Source of the DNA: Henckelia pumila
Lineage: Eukaryota > Streptophyta > Magnoliopsida > Lamiales > Gesneriaceae
Reading direction: 5' to 3'
Assembly (NCBI RefSeq): GCF_033568475.1
Contig: NC_133123.1
Span: 61,139,522-61,203,521 of the forward strand
DNA: 64,000 nt
Under the pieces are notes generated by a model. The model had not been told where the DNA came from. It saw nothing but the letters and a program-made list of their open reading frames with translations, and searched no databases. Below are positions 1 through 9,550 of this stretch, in pieces. Numbering within the stretch: position 1 is the stretch's first letter; each line of letters begins with the position of its first letter. Position numbers and translations under genes: made by a program.

Positions 1-175
1 GCTTTGGTCCTGGTACATCATCATCTCTCATAGGTTGTATCCAACCATCAAGAACACGTTGCCAATCCCTGGACTCAATGGATTGAATGTACATGCTCAT
101 CTTCAATTTCCAAGGGCCGTAATTTGTTCCATCCAAAATAGGTGGACGAATTTCACTTGTGTACGGAGTGTCCAT
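1..175 (-). CDS. Copia gag polyprotein, N-terminal part (partial)
   Basis: Start of the gag-pol polyprotein of C0, the nucleocapsid-forming part. The ATG is the complement of 173-175, about 50 bases after the primer site. The visible 58 residues contain the copia gag signature LDGTNYGPWKLKMSMYIQ followed by a second segment ending DDDVPGPK, typical of plant copia gag N-termini (DUF4219/UBN2-like region). No stop or frameshift is visible in this part. Zinc knuckle, protease, integrase and RT would lie to the left of the window. Whether the whole ORF is intact cannot be judged. Confidence 0.8.
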   Translation of the reverse strand, partial: MDTPYTSEIRPPILDGTNYGPWKLKMSMYIQSIESRDWQRVLDGWIQPMRDDDVPGPK

Positions 176-223
176 AACTAACCTATAACACAAACCAGGA
201 ACTCACTTAGTAAAGTCAAGTTG

Positions 224-237
224 TGGCTCTGATGCCA
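224..237 (-). other. Primer binding site of C0 (tRNA-iMet type)
   Basis: The reverse strand reads TGGCATCAGAGCCA, one base different from the usual plant copia/gypsy site TGGTATCAGAGC. It sits two bases from the LTR edge at 240, the expected place for priming minus-strand cDNA synthesis. Confidence 0.8.
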
Positions 238-239
238 CG

Positions 240-1038
240 TGAAATAAACGGTGTACGTGGTTGGTTATGTAAAATAGGCAGTGTTGTCGTTTGTGTTATA
301 ACACCACAGACAACACAGTGGAGCGGAAATTTAAAGCGTAATTAAAACACAAGTAATTAATTTTGCACGAGTATAAAACTCGTGCGGGTGCCTTAGGGCT
401 AAATATTACTAGTAAACGTAAGATCAGTCTTACAAAGTAATCCTAGTAATTTTACGAAAAGTCATTAAATCCTATCCTAAAATACAACTGAGTATAAAAG
501 AAATTGGATTCAACTCCCGTAGCCTAAATTGAAGAGACAAAAAAGATCTTCAACAACACAGTTCCCACAGTGTTGTCTCTGATGTCTTCAATACGAACGG
601 CAACACGGGGACATGCAACAACGATGGTTGCAAACCTTGCTTCAGAGTTCTTCAAATTCTTCAACAGAATTCTTTAGAGTATGCGCAGTGTATTATCGTC
701 TGAATTCTCTTCTCATCTTGTGCGTGAAATCCCCTTTTATAGATTAGCATTCAAATCTTGAAGATTTCCTTAGATAGAGTCCTACATGAATAAGGAAACA
801 TGTTTTAGTAGGAAATAAACTCTATCAAATCTTGCAAATCAAATCTTGATAATATCGAATTATATTATATCAACTAATCACCTTATCAATACATGATTTA
901 AACTTTGGCTAATATATCTTTAACATAATCGATATATACTCAGGATATTTACCATATATTTTATCTTGTCTAGAAATCAAAATCTAATAATATAATTAAT
1001 ACAAGGGTCGAAAATATCAAGGAATAAAATTCCTTTCA
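240..1038 (-). repeat. 5' LTR of copia C0
   Basis: 799 bp terminal repeat beginning TGAAATAAACGG and ending TTCCTTTCA on the plus strand, so the ends form a short TGAAA/TTTCA inverted repeat. The inner edge abuts the primer site. The outer edge is defined by loss of similarity to the second block copy at 21018. Confidence 0.8.
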
Positions 1039-1251
1039 ATGTTAATTGCGTTGAAAACAGAAATAATAGGAGCATACATTTCAAATTATAATAAAATTAT
1101 TATAAACTAGTTGGTTTCTAAATTGATTAGTTGAAAGTTTACTTTTATAGATGATTAATCAGTTAGATATGATCACATATAATACCTGATAGGCAATAAA
1201 TCAATAATTTCTATTTTTTTCTTTTATTTCAATTAAAAGAAATCATATTTA

Positions 1252-1731
1252 CTAATATACTAAGCACATGCGTTGCATGTGCACATAATATATTTTATAA
1301 AATTAAATTTATTTATATGTTTTCTTCCATTACCTAATGAGATAATAGTAATTAAAAATTAAGATAATGGGATAGGGAGAATAAGAGATGAGAAGTTTTT
1401 AAATCATAAATTACATTTTTGTCTCTTAATCATTGAATATGTTGAAATAGTTATAAGAAAATCTATTAAAATGACCAAGTTAGTTTCTCTAATGGGTTTA
1501 TCTATTAAAATATAGTAAATATAGTAAAGATATATATACATATGTTTGAGAAGCAAATTTATAATATATCAAAATTTATAAGATTCTTGGTGAAATAATA
1601 ATAAATTATTTTTCATAACATATAGGAAATTTTGTATTTTTTTTTAAATTTTATATAGATTTTATTTTTTACGATTTTCAATATATATTTTCATAAAGGA
1701 AAATTTTTATTTTTTAAAAATTTTATATAGA
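1252..1731 (-). mobile_element. Helitron-like non-autonomous element (candidate)
   Basis: On the minus strand the right end reads GCACATGCAACGCATGTGC, a perfect 8 bp stem with a 3-base loop, followed 8-9 bases later by TTAGT (CTAGT in copy 2 at 21231). A hairpin shortly before CTRR-T is the Helitron 3' hallmark. Candidate 5' TC ends reading TCTATATAAAATTT occur at 1659 and 1731. No RepHel coding is present. The 3' end is fairly convincing; the 5' end is a guess. Confidence 0.4.
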
Positions 1732-1765
1732 TTTTATTTTTTATGATTTTCAACATATATTTTCA
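1645..1765 (+). repeat. AT-rich tandem duplication, ~75 bp unit
   Basis: Two adjacent imperfect copies of a unit containing TTTTATATAGATTTTATTTT followed by ATGATTTTCAA-like sequence. The same pair is present in block copy 2, split there by the solo LTR at 21646. Confidence 0.6.
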
Positions 1766-1830
1766 AATTTAAGTGTTAGTTTCGTATATTCTAATTTTTG
1801 GTAACATGTATATGCTGATGCTGCCGAGAA

Positions 1831-2131
1831 AAAGTGCAATAAAATTGGGAAAAAAATACGAGATCAAATTGAATTTGAGAATATAAAAACAAAAATAACA
1901 AATATATCACATAAAAATACAATGAAAATTTTCTAATATATACGTGTTGGGCCCAAGAATGCAGCCCAAATGGTGCATCAAGCTTGGATGGAGAAGAGAG
2001 ATTGGAAAAGCCACAAAAGCAAAAGCCTATGAAGGAAGTACTAGACACATGCGGAGAAGATGGGCCAGAGAAAGTGGGAGAAGCGGTTGTGCGAAACCAG
2101 AAGTAAAGCAGAACAAAAATAAAAAGAGGGG
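1831..2131. other. Copy-1-specific stretch, no gene seen
   Basis: About 300 bases that in the other block copy are replaced by the G4 gypsy remnant. An open frame from 1944 has no recognisable domain and runs across the junction at 2132 into shared repeat sequence, so I do not call it a gene. Confidence 0.5.
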
Positions 2132-2399
2132 CATTCAACAAAAAAAAAAAAGCATACGAAAAAGTTCAAAAACATATTTTCTTTGCAAATATCTCGTCAT
2201 TAGTATTATCGTATGTGTAGATTACCTTAAATATTTTCTAATCCTGATAATCTTAATGCTAGTTCCTGCAAATTATCATTTGGTGTTTTCCTTCGAGTTT
2301 GTTTTGTAAATTTTGTCATGTTCATCATATTAGTGACAACTTGTTAGTTTTAGTTTAATTTGATCGGGTTTATCCTATGTTTAATGTTCTCATAGTTGC

Positions 2400-3070
2400 T
2401 GTATATAGCGACCCGCACCGAGATCAACTACTAAGCAATTAATACGCATGTAATTAAATCTTAAATGACAACAATCCGGTAATACAATAGAAAACATAAA
2501 TTCCAAATCTAAACAACGATCTAACATGCTATTTAGGGTACAACCAAATCAAATGATAGTGTATCAAACCGAACCTGAAATAAAACACACTGAACCAAAC
2601 AACCAAAAATTTCAATGACGCTGCTCCTTGACTCGGGGCTCACTCCTGTCTGCATCATCCAACCTGAGGTCTACCTCGCGAAATGGGGTGTCCAAGATGA
2701 AAACACAAGGATGTGAGTGCTAATGCTCAATACAATAAATATGAGTATACAAACCTCTATGTGCATGCAAAATGATTGGATCAACGAGGAAACTCATGCT
2801 TAGACTAGAGGCGTCTAAATGTCAAATATCACTCGGAAGTATCCATCTGGATTACTATAGCATCATCCGAACGTGGATTGGGAATATCCTGAAAACATCA
2901 CAGCCCCCGGTGCCCGTCGGCCATGTGACTCGCGATGTCCAATCGTCCACAATATAGGGCTGAGCGATCCAACTAAACTATGACTTATCTCGAAAGAGAT
3001 ACGACTCAACATGATAAATGATCATTTGTCATATGTACAGTAAATACATGCATATCATGGTAGGTAAAAT
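2400..3070 (-). repeat. Gypsy LTR fragment (older, interrupted by G2)
   Basis: The plus strand begins with a TATATAGCGACCCGCACCG-type end and has a motif close to the outer end of the G2 LTR (GACCC, GAGATC, CTACTAA). It is therefore the terminal ~670 bp of a minus-strand gypsy LTR. It stops where the G2 LTR begins at 3071, suggesting G2 landed in it. The same arrangement is found at 27109-27778. Confidence 0.6.
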
Positions 3071-4088
3071 TGTAGTGACCCTAATCGGATCCACTACCTA
3101 ATCAGAGTAATTAGCGCGTGCAGTAAATATTTAAAGCGTAAAGAGCGGATAAATTAAATACAACAAATCTGATCGGCAGAATACAACCGACGATAGTAAA
3201 AAGTGTATGGTACTCTTATACAACCATATCGAGTGTTTGGGGTTTGAAAATCCCTAAAAACTACCTCCACTCAGGCACCAACTTCAATCCTGCTGCGAGC
3301 CACTTGGACCGTTCAGTCTCAAACCTGTCCCACCACAAGGAATCCCAAGAGCACCAAACATAGGGAGTGAGTGACTATGCTTAGTACGAAAGAAATTTTA
3401 TATAAACAAATACGAGCATACAAATAACTTTAAAATCCTGGTTAAATCATTCTGCTCAGAGCGCCACCGAATATACAACACCTTTCCAGAGAGCGACTAC
3501 ACGGAAGTACTCGTATATTCACCCTATCACTATAGCGTCTACTCCACCGTCGTGGTCGCTCCTAGTGATAGCAAAACCTGGGGCTGAGACTACCCAAATT
3601 CTGACCTAAATCCAAAACAAAATACAAGCCTCATATGGAAACTATCAATACCTAACTCGAGTCCATAATGAGATACGAGCTCCTTATGAAAACTGTCACG
3701 ACTCCTCTCTCATGAGATGCAGTATAAAATCATGCATGTGTTAAAAAAGTAAAACATGGTAAACATATAGCACATACAAATGCAACATATAAGCGTATAT
3801 ATCATGTCGGTTATCTCGATCAGTACTTACGTACCTCTAGTACTGCAGGCCAAATCCTAGCACACCGGTCTAGATCTCATGCCTACAAGTCCACACTACC
3901 GCGGCTACAATGCAAACACACATGAATCGCTAATATTTAAGCTGTAAAGGACTTAAATAAGCTATTTCATACTCCCGTCTATTTTTAGGAAGTCAAAGCT
4001 ATACCTGCATCTGTCGTTATCCCTCTACTGTCGAGTGTCCCACAACTAGGCCACAGCTCCGCTACGATTATAGGGATGCCTTGCCAAC

Positions 4089-5639
4089 TGATAAGTGTAT
4101 TTTATGCACTTAATTTATATATGATTTGACTTGGATTTTGTGATGTATCGAGTGGATATTATGCGTATTTTTTGTTGTTTTTGTGAGTTGCAAATATTTG
4201 AAGAAACGTAGCAAGAAGAAGCGGAAAGATGAATTATAGACAGCAAAGTTTACAAAATTACTGAAGCTTATACAGACATCGAAATCCAATCTCACCGTTC
4301 AAATTGAAGTTTTGGATGTTTTAAAGTTGCTGTCAAAATTTCAGCTTGATCCGACGGCTAGAACTCAATATATGATTTTTGCAAGATTTATGCGCGTTGG
4401 ACAAAAGGAATAGCGCTTCAGCGCCTCATTGGGAGCGCTCCAGCGCTTCTCTGTAGCTCAGTAAAAGGATTTTATTCGAAATTTCAGCGCCCCAGCTCTA
4501 GTTTTCCAGCGCTCTAACGTCCGTAATTTCATGTCTTTAGTGCCCCAGCGCCAGTTTGGAAGTGCTCCAGCGCTAGACGTCCGTCATCGAAAAATAAAAT
4601 ACAAAACTTGAGCGCCCTAGTGCCGAATAATTAGCGCTCCAGCGCTGCGCAGTCTCCAAAAATATGGAAAGTTTTTAATAGAGTTTTAAAATGGATTTTA
4701 TGACTTATTCTGGAGGAGACGAGGGTTTTTGAGAGTTTGAGAGCATAGAGACGGCTATTGAGAGACTTGGGAGTACTCACACAAGAGCTCAAGAAACCGG
4801 TACGAAGAAGGAAGACGGCGGCATCCGACGACGGAGAAGCTTAATTCTACTTCGTTCTAGTTTCTCTTTGAACTCTATTTTTCTTAGTTTATGGATTGTT
4901 GGAAAAACATGTGTTATTTGATTTTTAATTGCGTTATGAACTAATTTATTAGTCTAGAGGTAGACGAATCTTGACTGAAAACCATGATTGAGATATTTTG
5001 ATTTATATATTTAAATTTCTTCGCACAATTTATTTGTGTTTTCCTGATTTTAATGCTTTCAATTAATTGGTCATATATTGAATGATAATTTATTTAGAAT
5101 CTATCACTCGAGAGAGGAGATTTTGAATACGACATAGGAAAATACATCTTTGGTGTTTATACTGTTCGAGAGGCATATAACTCCATAGAAGTCATTAGAA
5201 GAATTTTCATGCCATTTACCGGATTTAATAGTTGAACTTAGATAGACATATTGAGTTGGCTATTGAATACGAATTTTTGCTTGACACTCGAGAGAGGTAG
5301 TAGAAAATAATAGGGATTCTTGGCTAATAAACTAGAAGAATTGATAATTGAACAATCATTAGAAATAAATTGTGGTGGACACTCAAGTGAAGTCGAACTC
5401 TAGCATTCATCGCTTATTGAATTTTCATCTCGTGAATTCGTGGTTATTTAATTTTATTTCTTGAAAATTTTAGTTTTATAAAAATCAAACCATTTTCGTA
5501 GCTCTACATAGGATTAGGATTTGATTAGTCGCAGATATTTATTATAATATCATTTATTCATTCTTCGTGGGATCGACTTGGACTTAATTCCTATATTATA
5601 ACTTGACATCGTGCGCTTGCGAGCGAAAAACACGCAACA
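4089..5639 (+). mobile_element. Solo LTR, Athila-type, TSD CCAAC
   Basis: A 1551 bp LTR, TGATAAGTGTATTTTATGCA...CGCAACA, flanked by the 5 bp duplication CCAAC at 4084-4088 and 5640-5644. The empty site is preserved in the other block copy near 28795. There is no internal region, so it arose by LTR-LTR recombination. Its first ~40 bases resemble the A2 LTR. U3 holds a run of AGCGCTCCAGCGCT-like repeats at 4410-4650. Confidence 0.9.
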
Positions 5640-5740
5640 CCAACTCCGAGATGAGCCTAGAGAACTAGAAAAAGCCTAAATAGACTAAGAAGAAAGATGA
5701 GGGATTGGAAGAGGTGCGCTAAAATGAGGCTTCGGAACCC

Positions 5741-5750
5741 CTATATATAG
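5741..5750 (-). promoter_or_regulatory. TATA-like box in the G2 LTR
   Basis: CTATATATAG lies just downstream (minus-strand sense) of the palindromic U3 repeats and about 360 bases into the LTR. The equivalent in copy 2 is at 28892-28901. The assignment rests on position and sequence only. Confidence 0.5.
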
Positions 5751-6123
5751 ATGGTGATCGGAACCTCCGATCTCCTATTTGGAGCTTTCGATCGGATCGG
5801 AGCCTCCGAACCCTTGCTTTTGATCGTCCCTAGCCAGCCACGTGTCACACCCTGGCTGGTTTTCGACACCCGATCGGAGCCTCCGATCATCTCTTTGGAG
5901 CTTTCGATCCTATGACGTTATCCAAGCTGACCTCACGCATGACATATTATTCTCTGGCACCAATTGGAGCCTCAAAACCTCAATCGGAGCTTCATATATC
6001 ACCGGAGCTTTCGATCCTCTGATCGTAGCTTCCAAACTGTCAAAAATCCTATTTGATTTATTAATTGTGATTTAAGCCTTTAATCACTTTAATTTGGGTA
6101 CGGGTTACTACATTCACCCCATA

Positions 6124-6653
6124 TTAAAAGGCGGGAGGCGATGGCGGGGCGTTTCGTGACCGCCTACCGCCTCAACTGTCTAGGCGGTTGAATTTTTTAA
6201 ATTATTTTTTTATGGGATAATCATATATAGTCATGCAATGTAATAAAAAATAGTCATAATTTTTTATGTAAGATGTGTAATTAAATAATCTTTATGCATA
6301 AAAAAAACTTCATAAATATAATACCATCTATACAAGGTGCAAAAACAAAAAAACAAAAAGAAAGTGGCTAGAGTTTTTAAAATAAGTCAATAACTAGGGT
6401 TTTAAAATGGGTAAACTTTGACTAGGTTTTTTAAATTTATTGACTTTTGACTAGAATTTTAAAATTAGTTGAATCTTGACCTTTGACTGAATTTAAAAAT
6501 GTGTTGATCGCCTCACCCGGATCACCCTCCCGAGCGCCCGCCACCGCTGCCTCGCCTGCCGGACAGCTTGGGCCGCCTGAAAAGGCCGCCTCATGCCAAG
6601 GCGTGGTGGCCGAGGGCCGCCTAGGCGGTAGGTAGCCCTCGGACGCCATTTAA
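6124..6653. mobile_element. ~530 bp TIR element (MITE-like) in G2, copy 1
   Basis: A GC-rich end beginning TTAAAAGGCGGG, an AT-rich middle, and a GC-rich end finishing CGCCATTTAA. In copy 2 (29274-29822) the ends are cleaner inverted repeats, TTAAATGGCGG and CCGCCATTTAA. Both ends contain repeated GGCGG/CCGCC words. It separates the G2 polypurine tract from the end of G2 pol. No transposase is encoded. The superfamily is not determined. Confidence 0.6.
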
Positions 6654-6732
6654 AAAACTGAAAAAATTAAATGTTCTTTATTAGACCTGAACTTTTCAAA
6701 TACAACATCTTCCAAAACAGAATTACACAGAT

Positions 6733-7007
6733 TCAGAACAACTCTAGATGCTCAGCTCGCATCCGGCTCTCCAAATCCCAAGTTGCTTCCTCTGTTCCAA
6801 TACGCTACCACTGCACCATCACCAGTGGTATGTGCTTGTTACGAAGCACCTTGTCCTGTCTATCAAGAATCCTGAGAGGTCTTTCCACATAGGAGAGATC
6901 CTGGTCCAATATCACCTCAGTCGAATTCAAGATGTGCGACTCATACGTCACGTACTATCTCAGCAAGGATACGTGGAACACAATGAATGCCGGAAATATA
7001 GGGTGGC
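6733..7007 (-). pseudogene. G2 gypsy pol, C-terminal end (chromo-like region)
   Basis: The minus-strand translation has the conserved tail of plant chromovirus polyproteins: PPYISGIHCV, then VERPLRILDRQDKVLRN, then GTEEATWDLESRMRAEH and a stop at 6733-6735. An in-frame TAG interrupts it after the LVMVQW segment and a frame change follows SGIHCV, so it is non-functional. The upstream part of pol is missing because the G3 LTR begins at 7008. The same remnant in copy 2 is split into 29899-29979 and 49039-49227 by element A1. Confidence 0.8.
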
Positions 7008-7192
7008 TGTGGGGACCTCGGGTGCTAATCACATCTTATAGGACAATTAACAAATAACATAATGGATAAAGGATAATCAAATCAAACAAAAGATTTTTTT
7101 TATTAATGGCTCGCTCGAGCGGCACCATGGTGTGTAGTAGCCCGAAACCAAATCAGGTAATTAAGGGAAATAATTGCAATTAAGAAACTCGA

Positions 7193-7455
7193 GTTCGGAC
7201 ACTCTGAAGGGAAGATCGGAGGCTCCGAACGGGATTGGACAGTCCGAAGCTAGGATCGGAGGCTCCGAACGTGTTAGGACGCTCCGTCGGCAGGTTCGGA
7301 CGGCCCGATCGGAGTCCAGTATTACGTAATTGCTTACATCAGCTAGGTGACATCATTGCTGACGTATTGATGGGACTTCGGACGCCTCAAATTCGAGTTC
7401 GGACGGCCCGAACATGTTCGGAGGCTCCGAAGTGGGGTTCGGACGGCCCGAACTC
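7193..7455 (+). repeat. Palindromic U3 repeat array of G1
   Basis: Repeated dyads with a CGGA...TCCG or CGG...CCG core at about 7193, 7215, 7253, 7291, 7401, 7416 and 7438, with degenerate ones between. The same core recurs in the G2 LTR. The position immediately before the TATA box suggests a promoter-proximal protein-binding array; this is inference. Confidence 0.7.
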
Positions 7456-7459
7456 CGTC

Positions 7460-7467
7460 TATAAATA
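7460..7467 (+). promoter_or_regulatory. TATA box of the G1 5' LTR
   Basis: TATAAATA within GTCTATAAATAGAGG, immediately after the U3 repeats. The identical box is in the 3' LTR at 13415-13422. Transcription would start some 30 bases downstream. Confidence 0.7.
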
Positions 7468-8470
7468 GAGGAGCCGAGATTCATTTTCAGATGCACCATT
7501 CACCTCTTTTCTCTCGATTCCTTAGTCTTAATAGCTTAGATCTAGGGAATTCTAGGCATCCCATTGGGAATCCGGAAGTGGCGTAGCGATCCAGGCATCG
7601 TAGTGGAGCTGTGGCCTAGTTTCGAGGCAAACGACAGCAACGGGCTGACGACGGACGCAGGTATGGCTTTTGCTTCCTAAAAATATTTAGGAGTATGCAA
7701 TAACTTAGTTAAGGATTTTAGATCACTATAATGATATTAGCATCATTTGGCTTTGTAGTGCGGATTATAGGCGTAGATCTAGAGCTGGTAGAGCGCTCCT
7801 AGTATTTGAGGTACGAAAGTACTGTTTGAGATATCCTAACTGAGTATGCATGTATTATGTGACTGCATGATTTATATGATTTTATGCTGCATACATATGC
7901 ATCTTGAGCTATCTCTTTTGAGATGTCTGTTAGTAGGGTTCTACCATATCCTGTTATTGGATGGACTTCCATCGATTTGGGTCCGGCGTATCCACTACTA
8001 TTTTTGGTATGTGAGCCACCTCCTGAAGTGACGGCACAATGTGCTACATACCAGGGCCCGTTCTATCTTCGTTATCTGATTCTTTACCTCTAGTCAGTAG
8101 GCGATACACTTGCTTTCATGTATACTCATACTCTCGTGTTGAGAGTTTTATGCTCATGTCTCGTACTTTGTGTATCTGGACACCCTATTCCATGGGGCAG
8201 GGTTGCGATTGGATGAGGCGGGTGGATCCAAGAGGAGCTAGGCAGTGGATGGCCAGCTGGAGCTTCGCCTGGGGTTTTATTCTGTTGTATTAGGTTTATA
8301 CACTATTCAATTTGGTTGTATAACTATTTGGGTATTTACATATTCCTTTCCTTGGAATTGTATATTATTATTGCTTCCGCAGTTTAATTCTGGTTTACTA
8401 TTTTAATTAAGTTAATTGCATGCCTAAGTCTCTGATTAGTAGGTGATCTCGGTAAGGGTCACTACATTTA

Positions 8471-8483
8471 TGGTATCAGAGCA
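8471..8483 (+). other. Primer binding site of G1
   Basis: TGGTATCAGAGCA, complementary to the 3' end of initiator tRNA-Met, four bases after the LTR end at 8466. Confidence 0.85.
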
Positions 8484-8542
8484 TGCATAGTATTCTTGGG
8501 ATTTAGATTTTGCATAAGGTAACCGTGAGGTTAATTTTGTAG

Positions 8543-9550
8543 ATGGCAGATCGTTATGATCAGAGTAGCCATGGTAGTGGAGGTGGACACTGGGGAGATG
8601 ATGATCGTGAGCATCGTCGGGAACGTCATCATCGTCGTCGTGATGAGGATCGTTTCAGCGTGCGCCGATTCTTGCAAATGGGTCCTAAGCCCTTGGTTGG
8701 AGGTGAGTCTCCGGAGAATGCAGAGAACTGGTTAGACCGCATGGAGATGACATTTTAGACGTTTTGCTGTACCGAGGAGCAGAAGATGGAGACGCTTGGT
8801 TATCTTCTGGACGGGCGAGCCCGTAAGTGGTGGAGATTCACTTCTGCACCATTCGTCACGGCGAGAGGAGTTACCACTTGGGCCGAGTTCCGCACAGCTT
8901 TTCAGAAGGTGTATTTTCCTCCTGCACTCCATCAGATGAAGGCGGGCGAGCTACTGAGTTTGCGTCAGGGAGCCATGTCTATTGACGAGTATCAGCAGAA
9001 GTTCTTTGATCTGTTATCCTATTGCCCCAAGATTGCTGACAACTCTGAGATGAAGTACAATCTGTTCCTTCAGGGCCTTAACCCTGAGATTCATGATCGT
9101 GTGGCGGTTGGTGATGACATGACCTACAAGGGTTTGGTGAGCCGTTGTCACCAGGCAGATGATAGCATTCGGCGGAACAGGTCTTTCTCTCAGTCTAGGC
9201 CTGCGAGTTCTTTGGGTCCCCATGCTCAGTCTTTCAAGAAGTCCGGATCTACTTCTTCTTCCTCTGGTTCCGCTGGTGTTGTTCGTTTTGGGAAGAAGGA
9301 GAAGTGCGACCATTGCGGGAAGAAGCATCCGACTGACAGATGTCGTAAAGCTTCTGGGGCTTGTTTCCGTTGTGAAGAGGTGGGCCATCTCCGGAGGGAT
9401 TTTCCACTATCTGGGGGAGGCGGTTTTGGTTCAGGATCGGGTTCTCAAGCTACCGTTAAGCAGAGGTCGCAGGGACAGTATGCTGGGAGTTCTTACTTGA
9501 AGCCGCGGGCTTCTGGCCAGGTGTTTGCCTTTAGGCATGATCAGGAAGTG
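8543..9550 (+). pseudogene. G1 gag
   Basis: Capsid/nucleocapsid part of G1. It starts at ATG 8543 (MADRYDQSSH, then a His/Arg-rich stretch). The retrotransposon gag domain includes WWRFTSAP and TWAEFRTAFQKVYFP, followed by MSIDEYQQKFFDLLSYCP. Two zinc-finger-like motifs follow near 9305-9400: CDHC-GKK-H-PTDRC, and CFRCEEVGHLRRDF, in which the final Cys position of the CCHC knuckle is Phe. A TAG at 8756-8758 interrupts the frame, which then continues unchanged to the protease. No promoter other than the LTR is expected. Confidence 0.88.

Larger units (their letters stand above)
1..1038 (-). mobile_element. Copia element C0, 5' end (LTR, PBS, start of gag)
   Basis: Minus-strand Ty1/copia element entering the window from the left. 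Reading leftward from 1038 come the 5' LTR (1038-240), a tRNA-iMet-like primer site (237-224), and the first 58 codons of gag (175-1). The rest of gag-pol and the 3' LTR lie outside the window. The junction at 1038/1039 is sharp because the sequence from 1039 on is also present at 21018 without this element. The left-hand target duplication cannot be tested. Confidence 0.85.
3071..6112 (-). repeat. 3' LTR of gypsy G2, copy 1 (split by a solo LTR)
   Basis: Minus-strand LTR starting at 6112 (TGTAGTAACCCG on the minus strand) and ending at 3071 (GGGTCACTACA). Removing the insert at 4089-5639 and one TSD leaves about 1.49 kb, matching the uninterrupted copy at 27779-29262. Next to 6112 lies the pyrimidine tract CATTCACCCC, the complement of a polypurine tract, so this is the 3' LTR. 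U3 carries repeated GATCGGAGCCTCCGATC-like palindromes at 5755-6015, followed by a TATA-like box at 5741-5750. Confidence 0.85.
7133..8466 (+). repeat. 5' LTR of G1
   Basis: 1334 bp, TGTAGTAGCCCG...GGGTCACTACA. U3 (7193-7455) holds about ten short palindromes of the forms TCGGAGGCTCCGA and TTCGGACGGCCCGAA spaced roughly 20 bases apart, directly before a TATA box at 7460. Confidence 0.92.

Noticed and set aside
1791..2309. Overlapping open frames on both strands (116 and 121 codons)
   Set aside because: No domain; one frame crosses the boundary between copy-specific and duplicated repeat sequence; AT-rich low-complexity codon use.
6437..6649. Pro/Ala/Gly-rich minus-strand ORF
   Set aside because: It arises from the GC-rich inverted end of the TIR element; not conserved in the other copy, and no start context or domain.
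8039..8293. 84-codon ORF in the G1 LTR
   Set aside because: LTR sequence; the corresponding frame in the 3' LTR is disrupted.
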